In this document: in pieces, positions 11,401 to 19,700 of the stretch
How the letters are laid out: every line of letters starts with the position of its first letter
Numbering within the stretch: position 1 is the first letter of the stretch
Assembly (NCBI GenBank): GCA_007449985.2
Contig: VIIQ02000689.1
Span: 186,001 to 250,000 of the forward strand
Direction: 5' to 3'
Source: Desmodesmus armatus
Taxonomy: Eukaryota > Chlorophyta > Chlorophyceae > Sphaeropleales > Scenedesmaceae
Length of the DNA stretch: 64,000 nucleotides
Program-made: the position numbers and the translations under genes
Notes under the pieces: model-generated
Database searches by the model: none
What the model was told of the DNA's origin: nothing
What the model saw: the letters and a program-made list of their open reading frames with translations, nothing else

Positions 11401-14400
11401 CACTCAAGTTCTTTAAGCACTCCCAAAGGCTCCTGATGCCGCGTGCTTGTTGATTGCAGCCGAAGGGGGTTGTTCTGCTGCTGCACTGGATCGATGCTGT
11501 GCAGTTACCACACCCACAAGGAGGAGTGATCACTCCCAAAGGCTCCTGATGCCGCGTGCTTGTTGGTTGTAGTCAAAAGGGGTTGTCCTGCTGCCGCACT
11601 GAGTCGATGCTGTGCAGTTACCACAACAACAAGAAGGAGTGATGTAGCTGTGACCCATCTCAAGGCTGTGGCCTAATGAGGCTATGGCTGGTGTGCTGGT
11701 CCCCCTACTCACATTGCGTGTGATGTGTCCCAGCAGCAGTTCTCGCTGCTGTTGCACTGGGATTAAATGCTGTGCACTTTCTACAAGACGGAGTGACATG
11801 ACTGTGGTCCATTGCAAGGCTCTAACCTGCCCCCCTGCCTGTCCTGCTGCTTCACTCACATTGCGTGTGATGTGTCCCAGCAGCAGCCCCTCCTCGCTGC
11901 TGTTGAAGCCGTGTGCTGCTAGGGCCTCCTCTACGGCTTCCTTCAGCTTGGACACCTTGCAGCCCAGCGGCACTGCAGCACAGCACAGCACAGCACAGCA
12001 CTGGTCGACATTGCCTCTCTACAGTGTCCGCCAACTACAATGTGCGTCAGCCCAGGAAGGTGCAATGATGGGCCTGGGGGAATACACACATCAAGCAGAG
12101 GGCCCCCAGACAGGAGGAGAACGTTGCTCAGATTTCCTACAACGGCGCTCGAGCAAGCTTAGGCCAGCGCAAAATCGTTGCTCGCGGTTCCCTCCTCAGC
12201 TCGTGAGCTTTCAAAGAAGTATTGCAAGCACACCATGTCACACAGCAGCGACAACATCCTGGCCCCACACCACCACAATGTTGTGCAACATTACGAAATG
12301 CTGTTGCTTGCATTGAACTGTACTGCCAGATATGCAAGTCCCCTCCCCAGCATCCCCAGCACTCACCAACCACCCCCACAGACAGAGGCTTGACCCCTGG
12401 TGTGGTGGATATGACGGTGCACTTGTAGGGCCGGTCAGTGTCAGGCTCCACTGGCAGGGCGTCAGCCGGCAGCAGCGGCAGCAGCTGCAGGTTCAGCGGC
12501 ATCTCCTTGCGCTTCTCAGGGACGTACTGACCACTGCACAGCACGCACACACACACCCACACACACAGCCACACAGTCGCATTATGTGTTGTGCTGTTGG
12601 CTGTACTAGACAAGTGTACATATAATACAATTTGACTGTAGCGCCTGCATCCAGGGGGGGTGATGCCAGGAAGGAGTACAGCTGTCTTCAATGAAGTGCA
12701 CCCAGCAGTCGAGCCCTTGCAAATCAGTACCACCCACAATTCCTATGCCCATCAACGCCACCCCCCCCTGCAGGCACTGTGTGTGCTCACTTGATAATGT
12801 TGTCCAGCAGCAGGTGCTCCCCGTACTGCAGTAAACTCAGCAACGCCCTTCCAACAAACCACACGATCCCAATCCCAAACCCAGCGTCCATGAACCCCCC
12901 TGGAACTCACTTGATGATGTTGTCCAGCAGCAGGTGCTCCCCGTACTGCACATTCATCTTGGTGGAGTCCCTGTAGAAGCCACAGGGCACCAACCGCTGG
13001 GCCACATCATCCACCGTGACACCCTTCACCGTCTTGAACGGCAGCTCCAGCCGCACCAGCAGCTGGGGTGTGTGTGTGTGTGGGGGGGGGGATAGCAGAG
13101 GAGCAGCAGCAGCCACAGCGGGGGGGGGGGGGGTGCAAGTGGGTGATTAATCAGATGAGTAACACAGCTGCAGTGTACAGCCAAGGACTAGAAACCGCAG
13201 GCACCAGGAGCTGTACCACGTCATCCATCATGGCACCCTCGCGGTCTTGAAGGGCAGCTCAAAACCGCCTCAGCAGCTGGGGTCCAGGGGGCGGGGGACC
13301 CGAGGCAGAAGGGCGGCTGGTGAGCAAGTCAGTTAGGTAGACATGTCAGTTGGAGCGCGGCGGGCAGATGGAGATATACATGCACAGCAGATGTACAAGA
13401 TGTACAGTGTACTGGCACAGGGTCCTCCCTGTGCCAGTATCCCCCCCCCAGTGCAGTACACTTCCCCGCTATGCAAGCACACCTGTGTTGGCGTCTTGAG
13501 CTGGCTGGGGTGTGGAATGCGCTTCAGCCACGTGCTGGCAGGGGCCAGCATCGGCCGCGGCCGACCTGCCCTCTGCTTCTGCTGCTGCTGCTGCTGCTGC
13601 TGTTGCTGCTTGGCCCCCTCCACCTTGACACTGGAAGGAGGCCCTGCACGCGAACTCACACCCCCCTGCAACCGCACCGGTGTGGGGTCTGTGCCGCCCG
13701 CTGCTGCTGCTGCTGCCGCTGCTGCTGCTGGGGGTGTGCGGTTGGCAGTCTCGTTCTGCTTCCTGCCCCAGAGCGCCACGAGAGGTGACATGACCCCCCG
13801 ACCTCCAGCAGCAGCCTGCAACACAATCAACACCGCAAGAAAAAAATTGAAACCGCAAGGAGATGTTTGCACATTCCAGTCATGGCGTGACAAATCACAG
13901 ACAGCAGTGATATCATGAATCAGCAGAGCTGGTCTGCCAATCTCTGTGACTCTTTGACTGCTTGCCAATGCTGGCACAGCCTCACACAGCAGTTGAGGCA
14001 GCAGGAGCTACAGCTCTGAAATGCAAACCACGCAACCCAACGGCTGTAGCACCCGAAGACGTTTGCACCACACACAAGCAATGCACCCCCCCCCACCCCC
14101 TCTCTCCTCGTGCAGTGCAAGCACACATGTGGCCTACATGCCAACATGACCCCTCGCCTGCAGCACTGTTGCAGGCCGCATGCATGCAGTCACAGCCCCC
14201 CCCCCCCACCACCACCACCACCACCACCACCACCACCACCACCACCACCACCGCCGCCCGCACGCGCATGCTGCAAGCATACATATAGCCTGGGGCTGCA
14301 TCCCACAAGGACCCTTCGCCTGCAGCAATAGTGCAAGCATACTGCAGCACGCTGCATACCATTCCTGCCGACAGGGGGCAAGGGCGGTAGCTGCTGCCAG

Positions 14401-15689
14401 CCACTGCAAACCAAGGCCCAGCTGCTTGTGCCCATGGCCTGCATGACCCCCCACAACGAGAACCAAAGGGCTTACCGGCTGCGAGCGCTTGTTGCCGGCT
14501 GCAGGCTGCGCCCAGTTTGTGCTGAGCACACTGCTGCTGTTGCTGAACTCCTGTTGCAGCAGCGCTGCACTGCTGTCGCCCCCCTTGCGGCACGTCTTGC
14601 GCAGGGTGTTCCAGTAATGGCTGGCGTGTGCATTGCAGTGGTCCCGAGCACGGCTGCCTGTGGAACATAGAGAAGAAAAGATGCAGTCAGGCAAGCATGT
14701 AGGTAGTGTTTGCACTGGGTGATATGTGGGTGCCCGGCTGCCCATGAGTATCCTTGCACATGTCGCATTCCAAGGCATCTGCTACTGCTCCTGGTCTGTT
14801 GCTGATGGTGCTGACATGTTGTTTGTGATCAAGAGAACAGCAGGAGATTGATTCACATCCTGGCATCACAGCTACGACAGCAGCAGCTGCAGCTACTCAC
14901 CGTTGCCCCAGTACTTGCAGTCTGCTGCCTGGATGTCGCACACATAGCAGTAGCACTGCATGGAAGCACCCACAGCAACAGTACCAGGTGTCAGCGCTGC
15001 AAGAACAAGTATTCGCAAATCGTCAAATCAGTTGAAACATTGACATGCTGCTATTGGCCACAGATGCTTGCAGAGGCCCCCCTACTGCTGCAGCTGCTGG
15101 CATACGGCCACCCTCCCGACGCAGATGCAGCCACAACACAGCACAGTGAAGCCGCATCCTGGCAATAAGATGTGCCTATAAACCCTCCATAATCAACGCT
15201 AAGACAGCAAGACTGTGTGCCGCAAGGGCAGTGCCGCACCTGGTCACACCGGGTGCTGTTGTCCCTGCAGCTGCTCTGCCTGAAAGCATGGTTGCCGCAC
15301 TGGGGCCTGGAGTGCGCCAAATCCCTCAGTGCCACCTGTTACAAGCATACCACGCATCAGCAACATGCCTTGCACGAGCCATACCGATCGAGTGCCACAT
15401 TGAGGGGGCACAGCATGCACGCCGTGCTGCTCGGTGCAAGTGCCCGTCTCTTGTTTGAGCTGCTTACCGTCCCAGTCACAGACTCCAGAACGACATCATC
15501 ATCCTGGTCATCCGCAGCTGCTGCTTGTGCCCCAGTGCGCTGCTTCTTCTGGTCTCTCGATGAGCCATCGACTATCAGCACAACATCCGAGTCTGGTGAG
15601 GGCAGCCGCCGTTTGCCGCGGTTCGTATTGTTTGTGGCATAATCATCCTCGTCGCTGTCTAGCGTGAGATCCACGCACTCCGGAGGCAT
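1..15689 (-). CDS. SNF2-family DNA translocase (Rad5/HLTF/Uls1-like), 3' end outside window
   Basis: A multi-exon minus-strand gene. The first exons chain in phase: 15468-15689, 15240-15335, 14901-14955, 14476-14657, 13483-13815, 12911-13062, 12367-12533, 11860-11972, 11201-11356, 10676-10793, then about 9570-9814. Later exons are approximate: 9318-9372, 8880-8982, 8093-8151, 7529-7690, 6994-7062, 6414-6786, 5283-5410, 4595-4697, 4266-4323, 3352-3400, 2543-2766, 2221-2374, 1255-1394. The N-terminus has SUMO-interaction-like cores (VDLTLDSDEDD, DVVLIVD, DDDVVLESV), then a module of DLAHSRPQCGNHAF, CYCYVCD, CKYW and HCNAHASHYWNTLRK. SNF2 motifs follow in order: LHPYQLQSLAFMQ, GGFLAEEM, GLGKT (Walker A), TLVVCAVSLVGQW, HRIVFDEG (DEGH-type box II) and WICTGTPINNDISDLLGQF (motif III). 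Helicase lobe 2 and any RING would lie left of base 1. Known for the family: ATP-driven translocation on dsDNA in repair or SUMO-directed remodelling. A good polypyrimidine/AG acceptor just upstream of 15689 means the true start could lie further 5'. Confidence 0.85.
1113..1189 (-). repeat. Copy of the 3' end of the motif-III exon, with donor
   Basis: About 75 bp reads QPFATKSYFNAYVKHAF and repeats, with one visible residue change (N for D), the 3' end of the exon at 1255-1394. Both copies carry a CTCAC (gtgag) donor in the same place. A more degenerate copy of the TGTPINN segment lies at about 1480-1512. It sits in the intron or an alternative exon of the SNF2 gene. Confidence 0.8.
1786..1856. 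repeat. (CAG)n microsatellite, about 23 units
   Basis: An uninterrupted CAG run in an SNF2-gene intron, between the motif-II and motif-III exons. It reads as polyQ, polyA or polyS by frame, so the ORFs across it are not evidence of coding. Confidence 0.95.
2076..2145 (-). repeat. Degenerate copy of the box-II exon
   Basis: Reads SPLEKLEKFKRHRIGFGKV. It parallels SPLGGIKWHRIVFDEG of the probable functional exon at 2221-2374, but the DEG box is lost. It lies directly 3' of that exon in the following intron. Confidence 0.6.
3155..3195 (-). repeat. Copy of the LAEEM exon segment
   Basis: Reads PQPWGRFLAEEM, a near copy of PQPWGGFLAEEM at 3352-3390. This is the segment just N-terminal to Walker A. 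The two copies are about 190 bp apart and either could be spliced to the GLGKT exon at about 2766. Confidence 0.7.
3498..3538. repeat. (CTG)n microsatellite
   Basis: About 13 CTG units in an SNF2-gene intron. Flanking it, about 3610-3720 and 3745-3860 are an imperfect tandem duplication (shared CAGCCTCC...CAGCCTCCTGCAAT and CAGTACGATGAA motifs). Confidence 0.85.
4485..4575. repeat. (CACT)n-rich tetranucleotide tract
   Basis: Imperfect CACT/CGCT repeats immediately 3' of the exon at 4595-4697. The same intron region also holds long G homopolymers at 4697-4750. Confidence 0.85.
4800..4845 (-). repeat. Copy of the 5' end of the exon at 4595-4697, with acceptor
   Basis: Reads QESGGYNLLK directly after an AG acceptor, exactly like the start of the downstream exon (QESGGYNLLKQINALGG), about 140 bp away. 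The copy diverges after ten residues. Confidence 0.75.
5366..5690 (-). repeat. Three tandem copies of an exon end (plus a degenerate fourth)
   Basis: A segment of about 50-65 bp encoding RLFEDYDDWG occurs at 5366-5433, 5515-5584 and 5641-5690, with a weaker copy at about 5762-5800. The first two copies are followed by CAG runs. The copy joined to the longer exon (at about 5283-5410) reads on into IQGRPGRFRST, so it is the probable functional one. Confidence 0.85.
6030..6325 (-). repeat. Three extra copies of an exon 3' end with its donor site
   Basis: The end of the exon at 6414-6786 reads LQVEVYVFTTPGRLHT followed by a GTGAGC-type donor. The same block recurs at about 6272-6325, 6172-6225 and 6030-6085, each followed by a donor-like GTGAGC or ACGTGTG context and separated by C-rich tracts. 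That gives four candidate splice donors for one exon. Confidence 0.85.
7262..7380 (-). repeat. Copy of the exon at 7529-7690
   Basis: Both segments encode the MWVLWG...FDMAAF (or FDMTAF)...TQPQLNDPAFEQRLAG block, about 40 residues, with the same 3' donor context. Substitutions are mostly conservative, so both copies may be usable exons (tandem or alternative). Confidence 0.85.
7405..7500 (+). repeat. SINE-like dispersed repeat, copy 1 (fragment)
   Basis: The core GGGCCCCCGGCA, then TTGCCTGATTGCGCTG, then a GGCCAGC..GGGAGTC block ending in a C tract. It is shared with copies at 16905-17060 (plus) and 61855-62100 (minus). Here it lies in an SNF2-gene intron between the two copies of the duplicated exon. 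Confidence 0.8.
8260..8620. repeat. (CAC)n array, about 360 bp
   Basis: An almost pure CAC/CCA trinucleotide array with a few interruptions, in an SNF2-gene intron. The overlapping poly-His, poly-Pro, poly-Thr, poly-Gly and poly-Trp frames are artefacts of the repeat. Its true length may be mis-assembled. Confidence 0.97.
9463..9552. repeat. Long inverted repeat (hairpin) in an intron
   Basis: Left arm TCAGACTAAACCCCACCGGC... and right arm ...GCCAGTGGGGTTTAGTCTGA pair over about 36 nt with few mismatches, around an A-rich loop of about 16 nt. It lies in an SNF2-gene intron between the exons at 9318 and 9570. It could be a foldback element or a small-RNA precursor. Confidence 0.85.
9885..9975 (-). 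repeat. Degenerate copy of the 5' end of the acidic exon
   Basis: Reads ESDPSDSEEDEDYDL and then hits a stop. It parallels ESEPSDSEEDEEFDSDEDD at the start of the exon ending at 9814. Both are preceded by a cag acceptor. Confidence 0.75.
10604..10633. repeat. (GTAACA)n hexanucleotide repeat
   Basis: About five units of GTAACA in the intron just after the exon at 10676-10793. It gives a TV-repeat reading on the minus strand that is not considered coding. Confidence 0.9.
10985..11045 (-). repeat. Copy of the 3' end of the exon at 11201-11356
   Basis: Reads NTWLAVRVAAAVAEV with a gtgggt donor, versus NTWLAVRVPAAVAEV with the same donor at 11201. The two are separated by about 190 bp. Confidence 0.8.
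11413..11652 (-). repeat. Two tandem intron units of about 115 bp
   Basis: 11413-11530 and 11532-11650 are about 90% alike (CACTCCCAAAGGCTCCTGAT ... GGAGTGAT). A decayed third unit is visible near 11735-11800. The array lies in the intron between the exons at 11860 and 11356. Nearby, 11700-11745 repeats the LLLGHITRN exon end of 11860-11972 with its donor. Confidence 0.85.
12788..12832 (-). repeat. Copy of the 3' end of the exon at 12911-13062, with donor
   Basis: Reads QYGEHLLLDNIIK followed by gtgagc, as in the main exon. Only two or three bases differ over about 45. Using this second donor would leave an in-frame alternative path to be tested. Confidence 0.85.
13215..13290 (-). repeat. 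Broken copy of the 5' half of the exon at 12911-13062
   Basis: LLRRF/ELPFKTARV/MMDDVVQLLV can be read only by changing frame twice. It corresponds to LLVRLELPFKTVKGVTVDDVAQRLVP. It is a decayed duplicate upstream of the main exon. Confidence 0.7.
13410..13439. repeat. Perfect 13-bp inverted repeat
   Basis: TACTGGCACAGGG, loop TCCT, CCCTGTGCCAGTA. It lies in an SNF2-gene intron, just 3' of the exon at 13483-13815. Confidence 0.9.
14208..14252. repeat. (CAC)n microsatellite
   Basis: About 14 CAC units in the SNF2-gene intron between the exons at 13815 and 14476. Confidence 0.95.
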
Positions 15690-16778
15690 CAGTTCACTGG
15701 TGCAGGAAGGTAAAAAAGGGCATTCGATCAAGAGGAAGATGCTCTAATCAGGTGCTTGAAATGCGCAAACGTCGACGAGGCAGTGCTGTGCTGGGTGAGC
15801 AGGTTGGGCTTGAAGTTTTTGTTTGTGATTTGAATGCGTTTGAAGTTAGTGTGAACAGCCTGTCGCAGACTGATTTCCTGGCCCTCTTCCGTGGTGGATC
15901 TTTTCCCAAAGACTTGCGTTTGTCCTGAGGCGGTAAGGGACCCTTGCTACCCCTGCTGTTGTTCACAACGTTGTTGACCACCACCACTGGTGACCAGCAC
16001 TGTATGCTGGTGTTCCAAGGCTGGCTGGCAAGCCATGCCCCAGAAACATTCAGGGCAGTCGCGGCGATGATGCATTTCAAATGGAGATGCAGTCATGGAG
16101 CACTGCACTGTACTGTAAGACCATACTGTTGCATGCCGTGCTCACCCAGGCTGGCCCTGGCAGTATGCAAGCAAACTCGCCGACATGGGTGGCTCACATG
16201 CATTGCACCTAAATGGTCACGTGCATTCCACCCAGATAGTGTTAGGCTTGTTGCAGACCTGTCACAAGCTGCATCTCCCCCCCCCCCCCCCTGCCTGGCA
16301 GGGGACTTGCCTTCAAAAGCTGCACCCTTACCCCCCCCCCCCCCCCGCCTGGCAGGGGCTTGCCTTCCCCTGTACACATCCCCACTCATCTCAAGCCTGG
16401 AAGTCAAACCCAGCCTGTACCTTCACACCCGGCCCAAACAGAGAGCACAGAACATGAACAGCTTCCTTGTCAGCCTCACAACTGCTGAGCAGCCTCACGA
16501 CCTGCCACATACAATCTATGGGTGGTATGCGCAATACTGCACAACTTCAGCAGGACGGCAGCCTCCACCACGACTACAGTGACTGCATGATGCCACCAAT
16601 CATTGTACATGGCAACAAGCTCACTCAAGTCATGGCTACGCCATGGGCCTGGCAACACACCAGGCCATGGCGTCACCCACTGAAGGGCCAAACTGCAGTC
16701 CACAAAGCAGCCTGAAGGGAGTGACACAAGCTCACAACTACACACTGCTTCTGTGAGAGACCTCAAGTAGTCAGTGTG
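15690..16778. other. Gap between the SNF2 gene 5' end and the MEAK7-like gene 3' end
   Basis: No confident gene. A minus-strand reading at 15748-15950 contains PPRKRARKS, a basic nuclear-localisation-like patch. It could be an upstream exon of the SNF2 gene, but no donor gives a compatible phase. Two C tracts (16278-16292, 16331-16346) each precede CTGGCAGGGG. A short inverted repeat lies at 16638-16673 (ACGCCATGGGCCTGG / CCAGGCCATGGCGT). The region should hold the SNF2 promoter and the MEAK7 3' UTR. Confidence 0.6.
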
Positions 16779-19700
16779 TCAGTCCTCGATAGGCTCGTCC
16801 TTCACTGCTGCGCTGTAGTTCTTGCCAACTCCAGCCCACTCGAGGATCCTCTGGTCCTCCTTTGCCTTCTCCAGTGCACTCGAACCTGGATCACAGGGCA
16901 CAGGGGTGTTAGGCGTATCACAGGGCATAGGGGTGTCAGGCGTATCTCACTGTCGAGGCTTTGCCTCGGGCCCCCGGCAGTTGGTTCGCCTGATTGCGCT
17001 GTGTGTGGCCAGCTGGTGGGAGCCCCCCCCCCCCCCCCCCCCCCCCCCCGGGGGGGCCCCCCGGGTAAAATCAAAAACATTCACAGGGCACAACCGTAGG
17101 CAGTTGACCATGGTCACACCCCTCAACTGTCAAGCCACAATTTGTGCCTCACGTGAAGCTCACACTGAGCAAGCAGTGCAGTGGCCACAGTCAGTCACAT
17201 TGCGGCACGGACTCGTATGACAAGCTTGGCTAGCTATGTGCATCATTCGACCTTTGGGTTGGTTTGGGGGGCAGAGGGAGAGCAGGATGCCACACATCCG
17301 CATCTTTGCGCCCAGCAACAACTGCTGAACCCTTTGGTTGTGCAAGGCTCACCTTTCTTGCCTTGATTGGCTGGCTCTTCCTGCGGCGGCACCAGCTGCC
17401 AGGCCTCAACCACATCCACCTGAAACACCTCTGAGCTGGACAGGCTGGGACTGCAGGTGCCACACACAGTGCAGTGCAGTGCAGTATAGTACAGTACAGA
17501 TTAGTGCAGTACAGTATTGTACAGATGTGCGGATAAGGTCACAACCTTAGCACTAGCCAGCAAGCCAAGGGCTCATAAGGCTGCCCTAGGGCTTACAACT
17601 ACCCCAACCTCTCTGGTCTGTTGTGAGCACACAGCAGCCCCAACCTCTCTGGTCTGTACCCCAGTACCCCAACCTCTCTGGTCTGTTGTGAGCACACAGC
17701 AGCACCGGCAAGCAGCACGAGGACAGCCTGGCCTGAGGCTGGATAGCTGATACATCAGCTATATAGCTGCGCCCGCAATAGCAAGCGCAGCTGCTGTGCA
17801 GTCATGTAGTGGTGGGCGTTGTATCCAAAAGGTGATGCTATGCTCTACCACACAGTGAAGCACGTGTCACTATCACGATGTAAAGCAAGTTGGTGGAGCT
17901 TTGCTCCACCTGAAACACTGTTTCACACGCAGACAATGCCGTACAGAGTCGCTGTGGTGTGACCAGCTGCCGGCTGTCCGTCAAGGCAGTGTGGCAGTTG
18001 CCAAAACACCATGGGCTTGGCACCTAGCTGCTGAATCGGCTCATGCCAGTCATGGTTGAGTACAACCAAACTTGCGGCTCTGTCAACACTCCCCCGCTCC
18101 TCCTTCCTCACCACCACGGCCACCTCACCACACTGCCACACTCAGCAATCCGCAGTGAACAGGCATGGCCTGACCAGCTGCCACACGCAGCAGCAACACA
18201 CATCTTGCCTTACGAAGGCTGTAAGGCTCACACCAACATGCTGCGCACCTGGCGAAGGTTGCTGCTGGTCTGCTCATGCCGTGGTCCATGGTGGAGTCCA
18301 GCCACAGGCCATAGTGACCCACTTGGCCTCCAAAGCCGATGCCGTTGGGCAGCTGGGTGAAGCCTACGCCACACCACTGCACACACACAACGAGCAGCAA
18401 GCACACAACCACCCACCCTTGATATTCACATGGCACACATGCATTGGCTGCTAGGTACGTAACACATGCCTGCTCCCTGTGCTGCTAAGGCTAGCACCAC
18501 AGCAAAACAGTCACATAACACCACCAAGCTCAAGTCAGCACAGCAGTGAAGCAATGGAGGTTCACGGAACTCTTGCAGGGTGACTGCAGGGCTAAGCCTG
18601 CAATTTCAAACATCTGAACCCTTGCCGCGGCCATGTTCCCAACTGGTCCCTGAGGCTGATGCGCATGGGTGATTGGGTGATCCCCAGCTGCGTGTGCTCT
18701 GTCACCCACCTGTATGTTGGCGTTGATGCCTAAAGCTGGGTACATGTGCGCCTCAGGCAGAAGGCTGAAAACACAAGATGCATGGTCCCCTGCAATGACG
18801 AAGCATCACAGGCATACCTCGGCAAAACTGTGGCCTGGGACATGAGTTGCATCTAGCGGGTGCATGTCAATGTCATGATGACCAGTCGAGAGGATTTTGT
18901 GTGCATGTGTGGCAAAGGCTTAATCCACACCACGGCAACATGTCAGAGTACAGCTGCTGTGAAACCCAGTGACCCAGGCGTGCTGGGTAGGCTGCCAAAG
19001 ACACATAGGACAAATCCTGCACGGCTGACTGCTTCTGGAACACGTGCATGTCTGCACACAGGCCGACAGCTCAGCCAACAGAGTTGCACAAGCAGACATG
19101 CAATGTTGCAGAAGCCAGCTGATGTGGAGAACTCCATGAGGCGCCTTGACCACAGATACAACATGTTTGCGGCAATATGTCAGGCCTGTCTCACCATAGA
19201 AGTGGCCTGCCTTCTGCCAAGGACTGTGCGCCAGGCCGCCAAAGAGTGCGCCGCCTTTGTCTCTGCAGCAACGACACCATGCATCATGTCGCAGGAATCC
19301 GCAGCCCATAGGCAGCAGCATCCTTCAGGCCTCACATGCTGGATGCCCACTGCTTGTACTGCATCCACTTCGTAAGACAATCCGCGTCCCAAGGCCATGC
19401 TTTAGTGGCAAGGCTTGCACCAGCGTGAGGTGCTGTGACAAAAATAGAACATGGCGATTACAAGCAGACTGGGCAGCTGTCTGTGACACATTCAGCACGC
19501 ACCCACTAGATGCGCAGCACATGCCATGTGCCACATGCCCACACATAGGTGACCAGCCAGGGGTGTTTGCACTGTATGAGCGGTTTGTCACATAGTATGC
19601 TGACAAGCAGTCAGCATACTGTGTGACAAACCACCCATGCAGTGCACACACCCCTGGCTGGTCACCTAGCCACCCTCCACAGCTGTGCCCCACACACAAC

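Noticed and set aside
17923..18141. A minus reading SLVVLNHDWHEPIQQLGAKP in the TLDc gene
   Set aside because: The flanking exons 18249-18376 and 17353-17450 join in exact phase without it, so it is intronic.
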